Shown here: positions 9,354 to 16,799 of the stretch, piece by piece
Layout of the letters: the number at the start of each line of letters is the position of its first letter
How positions within the stretch are numbered: the first letter of the stretch is position 1
Origin: Methanoregula formicica SMSP
Lineage (GTDB): Archaea; Halobacteriota; Methanomicrobia; Methanomicrobiales; Methanospirillaceae
Reading direction: 5' to 3'
Length of the DNA stretch: 64,000 nt
NCBI RefSeq assembly: GCF_000327485.1
Contig: NC_019943.1
Coordinates: forward strand, 558,001-622,000
The notes under the pieces: generated by a model
The model's database searches: none
What the model was told of the DNA's origin: nothing
Seen by the model: the letters and a program-made list of their open reading frames with translations, nothing else
Program-made: the position numbers and the translations under genes

Positions 9354-9384
9354 GTGTAAATGTATTGACATTTACAATATAAAA
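9353..9384 (-). promoter_or_regulatory. promoter and operator of the surface-protein gene, copy of the operon A operator
   Basis: The same 22-base perfect palindrome as at 8224 (half-sites TGTAAATGT and ACATTTACA, spacer ATTG) lies at 9355-9376, again one base before the start codon, with the same TATA-like box at 9377-9384. The identity covers operator, TATA box and spacing, while the sequence beyond the box differs. This is a second binding site for the same regulator, by inference. Confidence 0.8.
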
Positions 9385-9479
9385 TTATCGTTTAGTTTTT
9401 TCCCCGCAATCGACCGGATCACTCCTTTACGGGTGTTATCCCACCAAACCCTGGCAGATTCCTGATAGTTCCTGAACCA

Positions 9480-10265
9480 TCAGTCCCGTGCCGGTACGGT
9501 CTTTGCCAGCCGGTACGACCATATGCAGATGTACAGCGTTGTCCCGAGGATGACGATGAGCATGAGCGCGGTTGCCCAGATGCCGGTGACGAGGCTGCCG
9601 ATAACAACAACCACTCCCGCTGCCACAAAGAGCCTTCCGCCATACTCATGCGTCTTCTTCCAGACCTCTTCGCTTGCGAGAGTCCATGGCAGGCGGATAC
9701 CTATGGTCGTGTTCCTCCCGATATGGGGCATCAGGCTTCCCATGACGATAAAGAGCAGGCCGATCAGCACCGGGACGAGCGTGACCAGCGGCACATTGAC
9801 CCCGAGACCGATAAGGAGCGCCATGACTTCGACGCACAGCAACATCGAGACGGTTGCAAGGATTACAAGGGAATAACTGTCACGGAACGGGATGAGGGAG
9901 ATCTGGACGGAGTCGAACCGGGGGATGACGAGGAGGAGGGCCATGATGAAGGTGGTCAGGAACGGCAGGCCCAGCGCACCGGGCAGCCGGTCGGCAAACC
10001 CATCAGGCTCCCCGTGCAGGCCCCAGTGGACCGGAATGACTTCCGGCAGGTGGGGCAGGGCCAGGAATGCAAGAACCCACGCGAGGATAACTACGCCCCA
10101 GGCAAGACGCATGAACCGGGCAGACCGACGGGCAACCGCCCCGCTGTCACCGGCCACGCGCGTCTTCAGCCCGCTCCCCTCCGGGGCAGGTGGCAGATCC
10201 CGTGGCGTTGGATGCATCGGGCACCAGCCCATTGCGTCCCAGATCCGGAAGAAAACCTGCACCAT
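9480..10265 (-). CDS. SdpI/DUF1648-type membrane protein with GWCP motif (last gene of operon B)
   Basis: The 261-residue product begins MVQVFFRIWDAMGWCPMHP, a diverged form of the N-terminal motif found in operon A. After a linker comes a DUF1648-type segment (ALPHLPEVIPVHWGLHGEPDGFADR), in which the P-x-H-W-x-x-x-G-x-x-D pattern is typical of the SdpI family, then further hydrophobic segments and an SdpI-like block GSLMPHIGRNTTIGIRLPWTL. In Bacillus, SdpI is an immunity protein against the SdpC toxin and works with the autorepressor SdpR. Here too the gene is in an operon headed by an HTH regulator, although that regulator is not of the ArsR type as far as I can see. Confidence 0.82.
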   Translation of the reverse strand: MVQVFFRIWDAMGWCPMHPTPRDLPPAPEGSGLKTRVAGDSGAVARRSARFMRLAWGVVILAWVLAFLALPHLPEVIPVHWGLHGEPDGFADRLPGALGLPFLTTFIMALLLVIPRFDSVQISLIPFRDSYSLVILATVSMLLCVEVMALLIGLGVNVPLVTLVPVLIGLLFIVMGSLMPHIGRNTTIGIRLPWTLASEEVWKKTHEYGGRLFVAAGVVVVIGSLVTGIWATALMLIVILGTTLYICIWSYRLAKTVPARD

Positions 10266-10266
10266 C

Positions 10267-10461
10267 TCACTGCACCTCCCGGCTATGGCGGCAGTACCAA
10301 TACACCAGACAGACGATCAGGACCGCTCCGACAAAGAACGGCCACAAGAAAAATCCCCCGAAGCCCGGTGTGGCAAAGAGGATGACAATCGCAAGGGCAG
10401 CCATCCATTCCGGCGCCCCCGCAGTATTCTGAGTGCAGGTTTCTCCGTCAGGCTGCGGCAT
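10267..10461 (-). CDS. small membrane protein (operon B)
   Basis: The 64-residue product begins MPQPDGETCTQ and has a hydrophobic stretch that spans most of residues 20-58 (two helices with a Gly/Pro break), ending YWYCRHSREVQ. The start codon overlaps the stop codon of the gene before it by one base, and its stop codon lies one base before the start of the SdpI-like gene, which favours this start over the longer upstream frame. It lacks the W-x-G-x-C motif of its neighbours. Function unknown; its position suggests a small partner of the SdpI-like protein. Confidence 0.65.
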   Translation of the reverse strand: MPQPDGETCTQNTAGAPEWMAALAIVILFATPGFGGFFLWPFFVGAVLIVCLVYWYCRHSREVQ

Positions 10462-11054
10462 CAGGCCCTCCGGTAGATCTGTTTGCCGTCCGTGTACAGC
10501 TGGAGGCCCGACTGCCGCTCCCATGCGATGATCATGATGAGGTGGAGCCACCCGATTACCGTAAACCCGGCCAGGAATGCATCGAGAGTTCGCAGCCCTA
10601 AACCCGGGACAAATCCGAAGAAGACCAGGATTGCGAACCCGATGATCAAGAGAGATGAAATGAGAACGAGGTACTGGATCGGCCTCCTCCTGCTCCAGTG
10701 AATCACCTCTACTCTGCCAGTAGTGCGTACATCCTCAAACAGGGTCCAGTACCGGATTCCGTCAAGGGCAAAGAGAAAACTTGCGCCGATCAGGCCTTTT
10801 ATGAGCAATCCGAGTTTATCGCCTTCCGATATGGCAAAGAGGGAGATCCCGACAACGGTCATGCAGAGCGCGAATGCAAGCGCGCGGGTTCGGTACCGGT
10901 TCTTCCAGCCAAAGGAAAGTGTGCGCACGTCCCCACCGCTGCCAGCGGGTAATATATGTGTTGTATCCGTCGCACTATCCCTGCGGAAAGTGCGCTGTTG
11001 TGCGTTCGGACACCAGCCCAGCCAGCCCCGGATAACTTCGGAAACCCGCGTCAT
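10461..11054 (-). CDS. membrane protein with WLGWCP N-terminal motif (operon B)
   Basis: The 197-residue product begins MTRVSEVIRGWLGWCPNAQ, nearly identical to the start of the gene at 2870-3322 in operon A. A linker of about 35 residues leads to four hydrophobic segments arranged as two pairs, with WKNRYRTRALAFAL before the first pair and WSRRRPIQYLVLI before the second. The start overlaps the stop of the regulator gene (ATGA at 11051-11054). No family recognised. The shared N-terminus on a different membrane domain shows that the motif is a module that moves independently of what follows it. Confidence 0.75.
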   Translation of the reverse strand: MTRVSEVIRGWLGWCPNAQQRTFRRDSATDTTHILPAGSGGDVRTLSFGWKNRYRTRALAFALCMTVVGISLFAISEGDKLGLLIKGLIGASFLFALDGIRYWTLFEDVRTTGRVEVIHWSRRRPIQYLVLISSLLIIGFAILVFFGFVPGLGLRTLDAFLAGFTVIGWLHLIMIIAWERQSGLQLYTDGKQIYRRA

Positions 11055-11500
11055 TTCATCAGCGCCTTTACCCTCGTGAACAGTTCATCCGCCATCTTTG
11101 TCGGGTCGGCGGTCTTTTCGATCCGGACGCCCAGTTCGGTGGAATAGTCCCAGAGGAGCTCGATACACTCGGTGTACCGCTGGCACGCCCCGCAGTCCCC
11201 GTCATGTTCGTACCAGACCTGCACCCCGTGTTTTTCCGACACAAAAATGATCGCAGCGGTCTGGAACGGGATCGATTTTCCGAGGAGGATTCCCCGTTCG
11301 GCATTGATCTTCTCAATGGAGATCTGGTTTGCTTCCGCCATCCCGCGGAGGGTGCTCTCGATCTTCTCGTCCATGAGGTGGAGGGCCCGCGACACGGCCT
11401 GGCGGGAGATGCCAAACCGGTGGGCAATCCCGATATTGGACTTCCCGCTCCGGCGCAGTGCCCAGAACCCGAACTGACGGTCGTCCGTTGCAAGGAACAT
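11051..11500 (-). CDS. HTH transcriptional regulator with C-terminal CxxC...C domain (operon B), paralogue of 7773-8222
   Basis: The 149-residue product has the same length as its paralogue and is alike throughout: MFLATDDRQFGFW, HTH segment IGIAHRFGISRQAVSRAL, IEKINAERGILLGKSIPFQT, IFVSEKHGVQVWYEHDGD, cysteine motif CGACQRYTEC, and IEKTADPTKMADEL near the C-terminus. The recognition helix differs (RQAVSRAL against RQGVSQAL), and so does the operator next to its start, which fits two regulators with related but separate targets. It heads an operon of three membrane-protein genes with overlapping ends. The conserved cysteines point to redox or metal sensing; this is inference. Confidence 0.8.
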   Translation of the reverse strand: MFLATDDRQFGFWALRRSGKSNIGIAHRFGISRQAVSRALHLMDEKIESTLRGMAEANQISIEKINAERGILLGKSIPFQTAAIIFVSEKHGVQVWYEHDGDCGACQRYTECIELLWDYSTELGVRIEKTADPTKMADELFTRVKALMK

Positions 11501-11531
11501 ATGTCAACATTAGAATGTTGACATTATATAT
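11500..11531 (-). promoter_or_regulatory. promoter and palindromic operator of operon B
   Basis: Perfect inverted repeat at 11501-11524: half-sites ATGTCAACATT and AATGTTGACAT separated by AG. Its inner 22 bases (11502-11523) stand at exactly the same distance from the ATG (11500) as in operon A, and a TATA-like box (TATATAAT on the minus strand) lies just outside. Half-sites compare as TGTCAACAT here and TGTAAATGT in operon A. The divergent reductase gene begins at 11632, so this operator might affect it as well. Confidence 0.8.
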
Positions 11532-11631
11532 GTTGCGGGATGGCCATGGAACGGGCAGAGGCATTTTTAGTTTCACTCCCTGCAGCACCACCTTATCTCC
11601 TGCCAGTCCAACGCGTAATCAGGAATCATCC

Positions 11632-12333
11632 ATGAAACCCCGAGTCATTATTCATACTGCGATGAGCCTTGACGGCCGCATCACGAACTTCCCCGCAGAC
11701 CTTGAGCTGTATTATTCCCTTGCCGCGCAATGGAATCCCGACGCAATCCTGTTCGGCAGCGGGACGGTTCTTGCGGCAGTCCGGGACAATCCCGCGCTCG
11801 CAGTCCCGCCGGAGCACGAGGAGATGTTCACGCCGCCGGCAGGGCAGCCGGATCCGCGCCCGCTGCTCGTCATTGCCGACAGCCGCGGGCAGGTGCGCTG
11901 CTGGGACGCGATCCGGAAATGGCCCTACATGCGGGACGTACTTGCGATCTGTTCCCGCGCAACACCTAAAGAATACCAGAATTACCTGAAAGAACGCCAT
12001 ATCGGGACGATCATTACCGGAGGCGAACGTGTCGATATGCGGGAAGCGCTGGAGGCACTGAACCGTGAACATGGCGTGAAGACCCTGCGGATTGATAGTG
12101 GAGGGACACTCAACAGCGTCCTCCTGCATGCCGGGCTCGTGGACGAGGTGAGTGTCCTCATTCACCCGGTCATTGCCGGAGGAAAGGCTGTACCGACACT
12201 CTGCGACCCGGGACAGGCGGGCATCACGGGTCTCCAGATCCACCTTGTCCATAAAAGCACAGAGGTGTTAAAGGACGGGATCGTATGGTCGCAGTATGCT
12301 GTGGACGGCGCTGAACCGGTCCCGGTCCAGTAA
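11632..12333 (+). CDS. RibD C-terminal/dihydrofolate reductase-fold protein, riboflavin-type reductase
   Basis: The 233-residue product begins MKPRVIIHTAMSLDGRIT, the N-terminal signature of the RibD C-terminal (DHFR-like) family, and has FGSGTVLAA, then TIITGGERVDMREALEAL and the glycine-rich nucleotide-binding region LRIDSGGTLNSVLL followed by VDEVSVLIHPVIAGGKAVPTL. Archaeal members reduce the ribosyl side chain of 2,5-diamino-6-ribosylamino-pyrimidinone 5'-phosphate with NAD(P)H in riboflavin (and F420) synthesis. The in-frame region upstream of 11632 overlaps the divergent promoter and is not coding. It may be the pathway enzyme or a paralogue with another substrate. Confidence 0.8.
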   Translation: MKPRVIIHTAMSLDGRITNFPADLELYYSLAAQWNPDAILFGSGTVLAAVRDNPALAVPPEHEEMFTPPAGQPDPRPLLVIADSRGQVRCWDAIRKWPYMRDVLAICSRATPKEYQNYLKERHIGTIITGGERVDMREALEALNREHGVKTLRIDSGGTLNSVLLHAGLVDEVSVLIHPVIAGGKAVPTLCDPGQAGITGLQIHLVHKSTEVLKDGIVWSQYAVDGAEPVPVQ

Positions 12334-12377
12334 TCACCTCCCAACCTTTATTTCCCATCATACCCCACAATCCATTC

Positions 12378-12794
12378 ATGAGACGTGCATTCTGTACCTG
12401 TCTTCTCCTTGTCCTGCTCCTCGTATTTGCAAGCGGCTGTACCCAGCCGGTGGCACCGGTACCTCCCCAGACAACTGCGTTACCGGCCCCGGTCACCCCT
12501 CTTCCGGTCGCAACGACAACCATAGCGGAAAAAAGCCTGACGTTTGACGTGTTCAAGACACAAAAGATCGTGAACATCACCTATACCGGCGGCCCTGATG
12601 CAGGGGGCCTTGTTGCCCTGAAAGTCCGGATTGACAATCAGGACCTTGATGATTTCGAGCGCACGGTCCTGACACCCTCACCCGGCGAATCAATCGTGTT
12701 TACCTACCAGGGGCTTGCTACTCCGGTAACAGCCAACATTATCGGGACCTGGGAGAACGGGTACCAGCAGACCGTCCTGATGTATTACTTCTGA
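12378..12794 (+). CDS. lipoprotein, unknown function
   Basis: The 138-residue product has a signal peptide with a lipobox (LVFASGC, Cys at about residue 21) and a Pro/Thr/Val-rich stalk (residues 22-52), then a small beta-rich domain containing ITYTGGPDAGG, VALKVRID, SPGESIVFTYQG and NIIGTWENGYQQTV. This looks like an extracellular immunoglobulin-like domain tethered to the membrane. It starts 44 bases after the reductase gene and ends in a T-rich tract with a hairpin. Confidence 0.7.
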   Translation: MRRAFCTCLLLVLLLVFASGCTQPVAPVPPQTTALPAPVTPLPVATTTIAEKSLTFDVFKTQKIVNITYTGGPDAGGLVALKVRIDNQDLDDFERTVLTPSPGESIVFTYQGLATPVTANIIGTWENGYQQTVLMYYF

Positions 12795-12805
12795 AGGGAA
12801 CAATC

Positions 12806-12833
12806 TCTTTTTTTACCCCGGTTTTAAACCGGG
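12806..12833 (+). terminator. T-tract and hairpin between convergent genes
   Basis: A run of seven T at 12808-12814 follows the lipoprotein stop codon by 14 bases, the usual archaeal termination signal. Directly after it is a palindrome (12817-12833, arms CCCGGTTT and AAACCGGG). The next gene (12962-13543) converges from the other strand. Confidence 0.55.
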
Positions 12834-12961
12834 ATCAGGCCGCTCGCGCTCCCGCGGAAAGCCCGCATCGTGCACGCAGCGCATTGTGCAGCAAGGAATG
12901 CAACATGTCCACCGGGTTTAGGTTTACCATGAAAAAGAATGAAAAAAGGACTGATGGGAGA

Positions 12962-13543
12962 TTATCCCCAGCCGGCCAGTTCGGTTGTCACGGTCCCTTC
13001 AGCACTGCCCCCTTCCATCTTTACGAGAGGTTTGCCGGATGCGATCCAGTAGTACGCCGTAACGCCATTGGAACTTGCCATGTACTTGTCGGCAACGAAG
13101 GTTCCTGCGGGGACGGTAACTGTTTCGGTAGAAACCTTCGCCAGTTTGACATCGGACCCGATATCATTGGGATCGGATGCAGAACCGGTGCTGCCTGATG
13201 AACTGCAGTCAAGGTTGGAGAGCATGCCCGTCTGGTCCTCCATTCCTTCTATCCGCATTGTGCATTTTCCGGTCTTCTGGTTGTATTTGAAGAACATGGA
13301 GACCTTCTCTCCCCCGGCATTGCTGGTGATCTTGTATTCCGCCCATTCATAGTTCACCCCGCCAAGCAGATCCGTTCCGCTTGAGGTTCCTGCACTGGTG
13401 CTACCCGCTGCAGGAGAGCTTCCGCCCGCTGAATCTGCTCCGGTGCCGGGCTGTGAAGGCTGGATGCTCCCGCTGCACCCGGCAGCGGCGACTGCGATCA
13501 CAACCAGAAAAATGGCGATGATGCCGATTTTGGAAAACGTCAT
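12962..13543 (-). CDS. lipoprotein, unknown function
   Basis: The 193-residue product has a signal peptide ending in a lipobox (AVAAAGC, Cys at about residue 23), a Ser/Gly/Thr-rich linker to about residue 58, and a folded domain with YEWAEYKITSNAGGEKVSMFF, CTMRIEGMEDQTG, DVKLAKVSTETVTVPAGTF and VTAYYWIASGKPLVKME. The last part resembles outer-surface proteins that report on a modified polymer (LolA/RseB-like), but only loosely. Such lipoproteins are common in Methanomicrobiales. No operon partner; the next minus-strand gene downstream is not close. Confidence 0.7.
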   Translation of the reverse strand: MTFSKIGIIAIFLVVIAVAAAGCSGSIQPSQPGTGADSAGGSSPAAGSTSAGTSSGTDLLGGVNYEWAEYKITSNAGGEKVSMFFKYNQKTGKCTMRIEGMEDQTGMLSNLDCSSSGSTGSASDPNDIGSDVKLAKVSTETVTVPAGTFVADKYMASSNGVTAYYWIASGKPLVKMEGGSAEGTVTTELAGWG

Positions 13544-13697
13544 GATGATACCACCGTACTGCTCAGATCACAACCGGTGCCCTGTGGAATGGCAGCCGGG
13601 CATTTCGTGAAATGATTATTGCGGTATATTAGCTTACTCTTTTTTAAATCTAATGAATGAACGCCCGGAATAATGTTTTCATGAAAAATTTTCGTTC

Positions 13698-14984
13698 CTA
13701 TGATTCTATCCTGCGGGTGTTGCGGACCGCAAGCGTGAGCAGCCCGCAGAGGATGAGACATGCGCCGATCGCGACAAGGCCGGCATCCGTTGACCCGGTT
13801 GCTTTCATGAGGAAACCAACAAGGGACGGGCCAATGAACCCCCCGAGATTCCCGACCGAGTTGATCACTGCTATCCCCACAGCAGCGGCCGCCTCTGCAA
13901 GGAAGAGCGCAGGAAGGGTCCAGAACGGGCCGAACTCGCAATAGATGCCAACCGTGGCGATGCAGATCAGGATGAACGCGAGGAGGGGTATGGGGAAAAG
14001 ACCGGCTGCCGCCAGTGCAATCCCTCCTATAATGGGGGGAAGTGCCGTGTGCCCTATCCGTTCTCCGGTCCGGTCCGAGTGCCTGCCCCAGGCGACCATT
14101 GCACAGAGGGCAATGACGTAGGGGATGACCATCACAAGGCCGATCTCGAAGTTGGTGAACGCAGGGTTCATGGCATGGATGATCTGCGGCATCCAGAAGC
14201 CGAGGCCGTACAACCCGATGACGACCGTGCAGTAGATACTGGCAAGGTGCCAGATTCTCGTGTCGCGGATCACGGACCAGAAGTCGTGCCGTGAATCCGC
14301 CGCCTCTGCATTGTCCCGTGCAATCACTGTAGAAAGCCACTCCCGTTCTTCCGGCTCCAGCCATGTGGCGTCCTTTGGCCGATCGGTCAGGTAGAAGTAG
14401 GTCACGATCCCAAGCACGATTGCCGGCAGTCCTTCGAGAATGAAGAGCCAGCGCCAGCCCGCGATACCGAACCAACTGACATTGTCGAGGATCCACGTCG
14501 AGACCGGGGCACCGATGATATTCGAGACGGCAAGCGCGGTCATGAAAAGGGCAACGGCACTCGCCAGGTCCTTTCTCCTGAACCAGCAGGTGATATAGAG
14601 GATAATTCCGGGGAAGAATCCCGCCTCAGCGACCCCGAGGATGAAGCGCAGGGCGGCGAGCTGGAGGGCATCAGAAGCAGCCGCGGTGACAATGACGACA
14701 ATGCCCCAACTGATGATGATCCGGCTGATCCAGATCCGGGCCCCGATCTTCTGGAGGATCATGTTGCTTGGCACCTCGAAGAGCAGGTAGCCGATGAAGA
14801 AGATGCCCGAGAGGAACCCGAAGACCTCCGCGGAGATCCCGAGGGCGCTGTTCATCCCGAGTGCTGCATACCCGAAGTTGACCCGGTCGAGGAACGCGAT
14901 GACATAGAGGATGAAGAGGAACGGGAGCAGCCGGCGGGTCACCTTCCGGACCGTCCTCTCCTCAAGGCTCCACTCGTCCCGCAT
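13698..14984 (-). CDS. MFS transporter, anion:cation symporter (ACS) type
   Basis: The product (428 residues from the ATG at 14984; an ATG at 15071 would add 29) has 12 predicted membrane helices and the signatures of the ACS branch of the major facilitator superfamily: YVIAFLDRVNFGYAAL in helix 1, FFIGYLLFEVPSNMIL in helix 2, RFILGVAEAGFFPGIILYIT and WFRRKDLASAVALFMTA. Characterised members import organic anions such as phthalate, tartrate, allantoate or hexuronates together with a proton. These are not common substrates for a methanogen, so transfer from bacteria is likely (inference). A hydrolase gene diverges from it. Confidence 0.85.
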   Translation of the reverse strand: MRDEWSLEERTVRKVTRRLLPFLFILYVIAFLDRVNFGYAALGMNSALGISAEVFGFLSGIFFIGYLLFEVPSNMILQKIGARIWISRIIISWGIVVIVTAAASDALQLAALRFILGVAEAGFFPGIILYITCWFRRKDLASAVALFMTALAVSNIIGAPVSTWILDNVSWFGIAGWRWLFILEGLPAIVLGIVTYFYLTDRPKDATWLEPEEREWLSTVIARDNAEAADSRHDFWSVIRDTRIWHLASIYCTVVIGLYGLGFWMPQIIHAMNPAFTNFEIGLVMVIPYVIALCAMVAWGRHSDRTGERIGHTALPPIIGGIALAAAGLFPIPLLAFILICIATVGIYCEFGPFWTLPALFLAEAAAAVGIAVINSVGNLGGFIGPSLVGFLMKATGSTDAGLVAIGACLILCGLLTLAVRNTRRIES

Positions 14985-15105
14985 GGATACCGGTCTGCAC
15001 GGTGCCTGATATGCGTTCGGTTTTGCATCCCCGCGCCGTACTGCGCCCGGAACTGCCGGTCGTACCCTCATCCTTTATTACCCGGCCTCTCTAACACAGA
15101 ACACA

Positions 15106-16011
15106 ATGATCCGCGAGTCCCCGGAAGAACTTCTCTCGATCATCCGGTCTCATGCGCCCGGCCCGGACAAGCCCCTTGTTGCCGCCCGGAAGGAATATTC
15201 TGAATTTTACCGCGAGATGCAGGACGAGATTGTCAGCGAGGGGGCCCATACTGTTGAGCAGGCGGCAATCCGCGATAACCTCTCCGGGTACTGGATCTCT
15301 GTTCCCGAAGCCGAGCCGGACTATGCAATCCTCTTTTTCCATGCCGGGATGTTCACGATGGGATCAACGGCCGACCACCTGGGCCTCTGCATCCGACTCT
15401 CCCGCGCTGCCCGGGCCCGGGTCTTCTCCGTTGATTACCGGCTCGCCCCCGAGCACTCCTTTCCTGCGCCGGTTGAGGATGCTGTAGCCGCATACCGCTT
15501 CCTCCTGGCAAAGGGTTACCCGCCCCACCGCATCGTCCCGCTGGGGATATCCGCAGGGGGAAATATCGTCCTTGTCTCGCTCCTCTCAATGAGGGAGCGG
15601 GGATATACACTCCCCCCGGCCGCGGTCTGCATGTCTCCCATCACCGATATGCAGTTTGCCGGGGAATCGGTGACGAAAAACGGGCAGCGGGACGCGATAA
15701 CGGCCGACCGCCTCCACGCAATCCGGACCGCCTATCTCTCTGGTCGCAATGCATCGGATGCCCTTGCCTCCCCAGTCCGTGGCGCGCTCAAAAACCTCCC
15801 CCGCCTCTATATCCAGGTGGGCACGTATGAACTCCTCCTCTCTGATATCGGGACGTTCGTTGAGAAAGCACGGTGGGCCGGTGCACCGGTCCAGGTGGAG
15901 ATCTGGGAGGGCATGTATCACTGCTGGCAGGTATTTGCCGGCCAGCTTCCGGAGGGCCAGGAAGCAATCGACCATGCCGGATTGTTCATCCGTGGCATCC
16001 AGGGCCGCTGA
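15106..16011 (+). CDS. alpha/beta hydrolase (HSL-family esterase)
   Basis: The 301-residue product carries the hormone-sensitive-lipase pattern: an oxyanion-hole region where the usual HGGG is replaced by HAGMF, then DYRLAPEHSFPAPVEDAVAAY, the nucleophile elbow GISAGG (Ser about residue 149), an acidic residue in LLLSDIGTF (Asp about 247) and His in YHCWQVF (about 272). Length and order fit a complete enzyme. It should hydrolyse short carboxyl esters. It is divergent from the ACS-type transporter, with a shared intergenic region, so the two may be used on the same compound. Confidence 0.85.
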   Translation: MIRESPEELLSIIRSHAPGPDKPLVAARKEYSEFYREMQDEIVSEGAHTVEQAAIRDNLSGYWISVPEAEPDYAILFFHAGMFTMGSTADHLGLCIRLSRAARARVFSVDYRLAPEHSFPAPVEDAVAAYRFLLAKGYPPHRIVPLGISAGGNIVLVSLLSMRERGYTLPPAAVCMSPITDMQFAGESVTKNGQRDAITADRLHAIRTAYLSGRNASDALASPVRGALKNLPRLYIQVGTYELLLSDIGTFVEKARWAGAPVQVEIWEGMYHCWQVFAGQLPEGQEAIDHAGLFIRGIQGR

Positions 16012-16087
16012 TTCTCTCTGTTGTACGCCCGCAAACCAGACCGACATGGCTATCATGGGCCGGGTACACCCTCTTTTCCGGTATATC

Positions 16088-16717
16088 ATGAACCCTGTTT
16101 TTCGTTCCCTGATCTGCGGGTGCCTGCTGTTCCTCATCTTCGTGATTCCCGTTGCAGCCAGTCCCGTCCTGACCTCCGAGTCGTTCACTCCCAACCCTCC
16201 CCTCATCCCTGGTGACGGGCAGGAAGTTGTCGCAACATTTGCCATCCCGAGTGGGACGACATTCCCCCGGGACCACGAGATCCAGATGACAACGCAGCTT
16301 GAGAACGCGAAATGGAACATCCAGGTCGTGGTCGATGGTCACAACTCTGCGCAACAGACAGCATCGGGCACCGCCGCGTTCATCAACGGCATGGTACTCT
16401 CCTATTCCGTGAACCACGATGTCCGGTTTACCGTCACTGTAACCGGTACGGTCCCTCCGGCAGCAACTGGTTCTGTTACCGTCATTGACTTGATCGAGAT
16501 CGACAACACCGGAAACATCATGTCGGGGAGCGAGATCGTTGTCAGCCAGCCGGCTGCCGGGTCACCCACAGCACCCGCCGTCATTACGGTTCCCACCCGG
16601 ACTCCCCCACTTACCACGGCCTCCCCTGCTGCCACCAGGTCGCCGGCGTTCTCCGCAGTGGTTGGCATCCTTGCGTCCGGTATGGCAGGTGTCGTCTGGA
16701 TGCGCCGCCGGCATTAA
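16088..16717 (+). CDS. secreted protein with C-terminal membrane anchor
   Basis: The 209-residue product has a signal peptide (LICGCLLFLIFVIPVAASP), a beta-rich domain (residues about 25-150: ATFAIPSGTTFPRDHEIQMT, NIQVVVDGHNSAQQ, VTVTGTVPPAATGSV), a Thr/Pro-rich stretch and a final hydrophobic helix followed by RRRH. This order resembles archaeal proteins with C-terminal sorting or anchoring signals (PGF-CTERM-like), although the exact PGF tripeptide is not present (PAF instead). An in-frame ATG at 16046 is an alternative start. Function unknown. Confidence 0.65.
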   Translation: MNPVFRSLICGCLLFLIFVIPVAASPVLTSESFTPNPPLIPGDGQEVVATFAIPSGTTFPRDHEIQMTTQLENAKWNIQVVVDGHNSAQQTASGTAAFINGMVLSYSVNHDVRFTVTVTGTVPPAATGSVTVIDLIEIDNTGNIMSGSEIVVSQPAAGSPTAPAVITVPTRTPPLTTASPAATRSPAFSAVVGILASGMAGVVWMRRRH

Positions 16718-16799
16718 CCCTGAGGGCTTCCCGAAAAATTCTCTTTTTCACAGGATCTCCTCGCAATCTTCATCTCGTTCCCGCGACCACGCTGATCCT

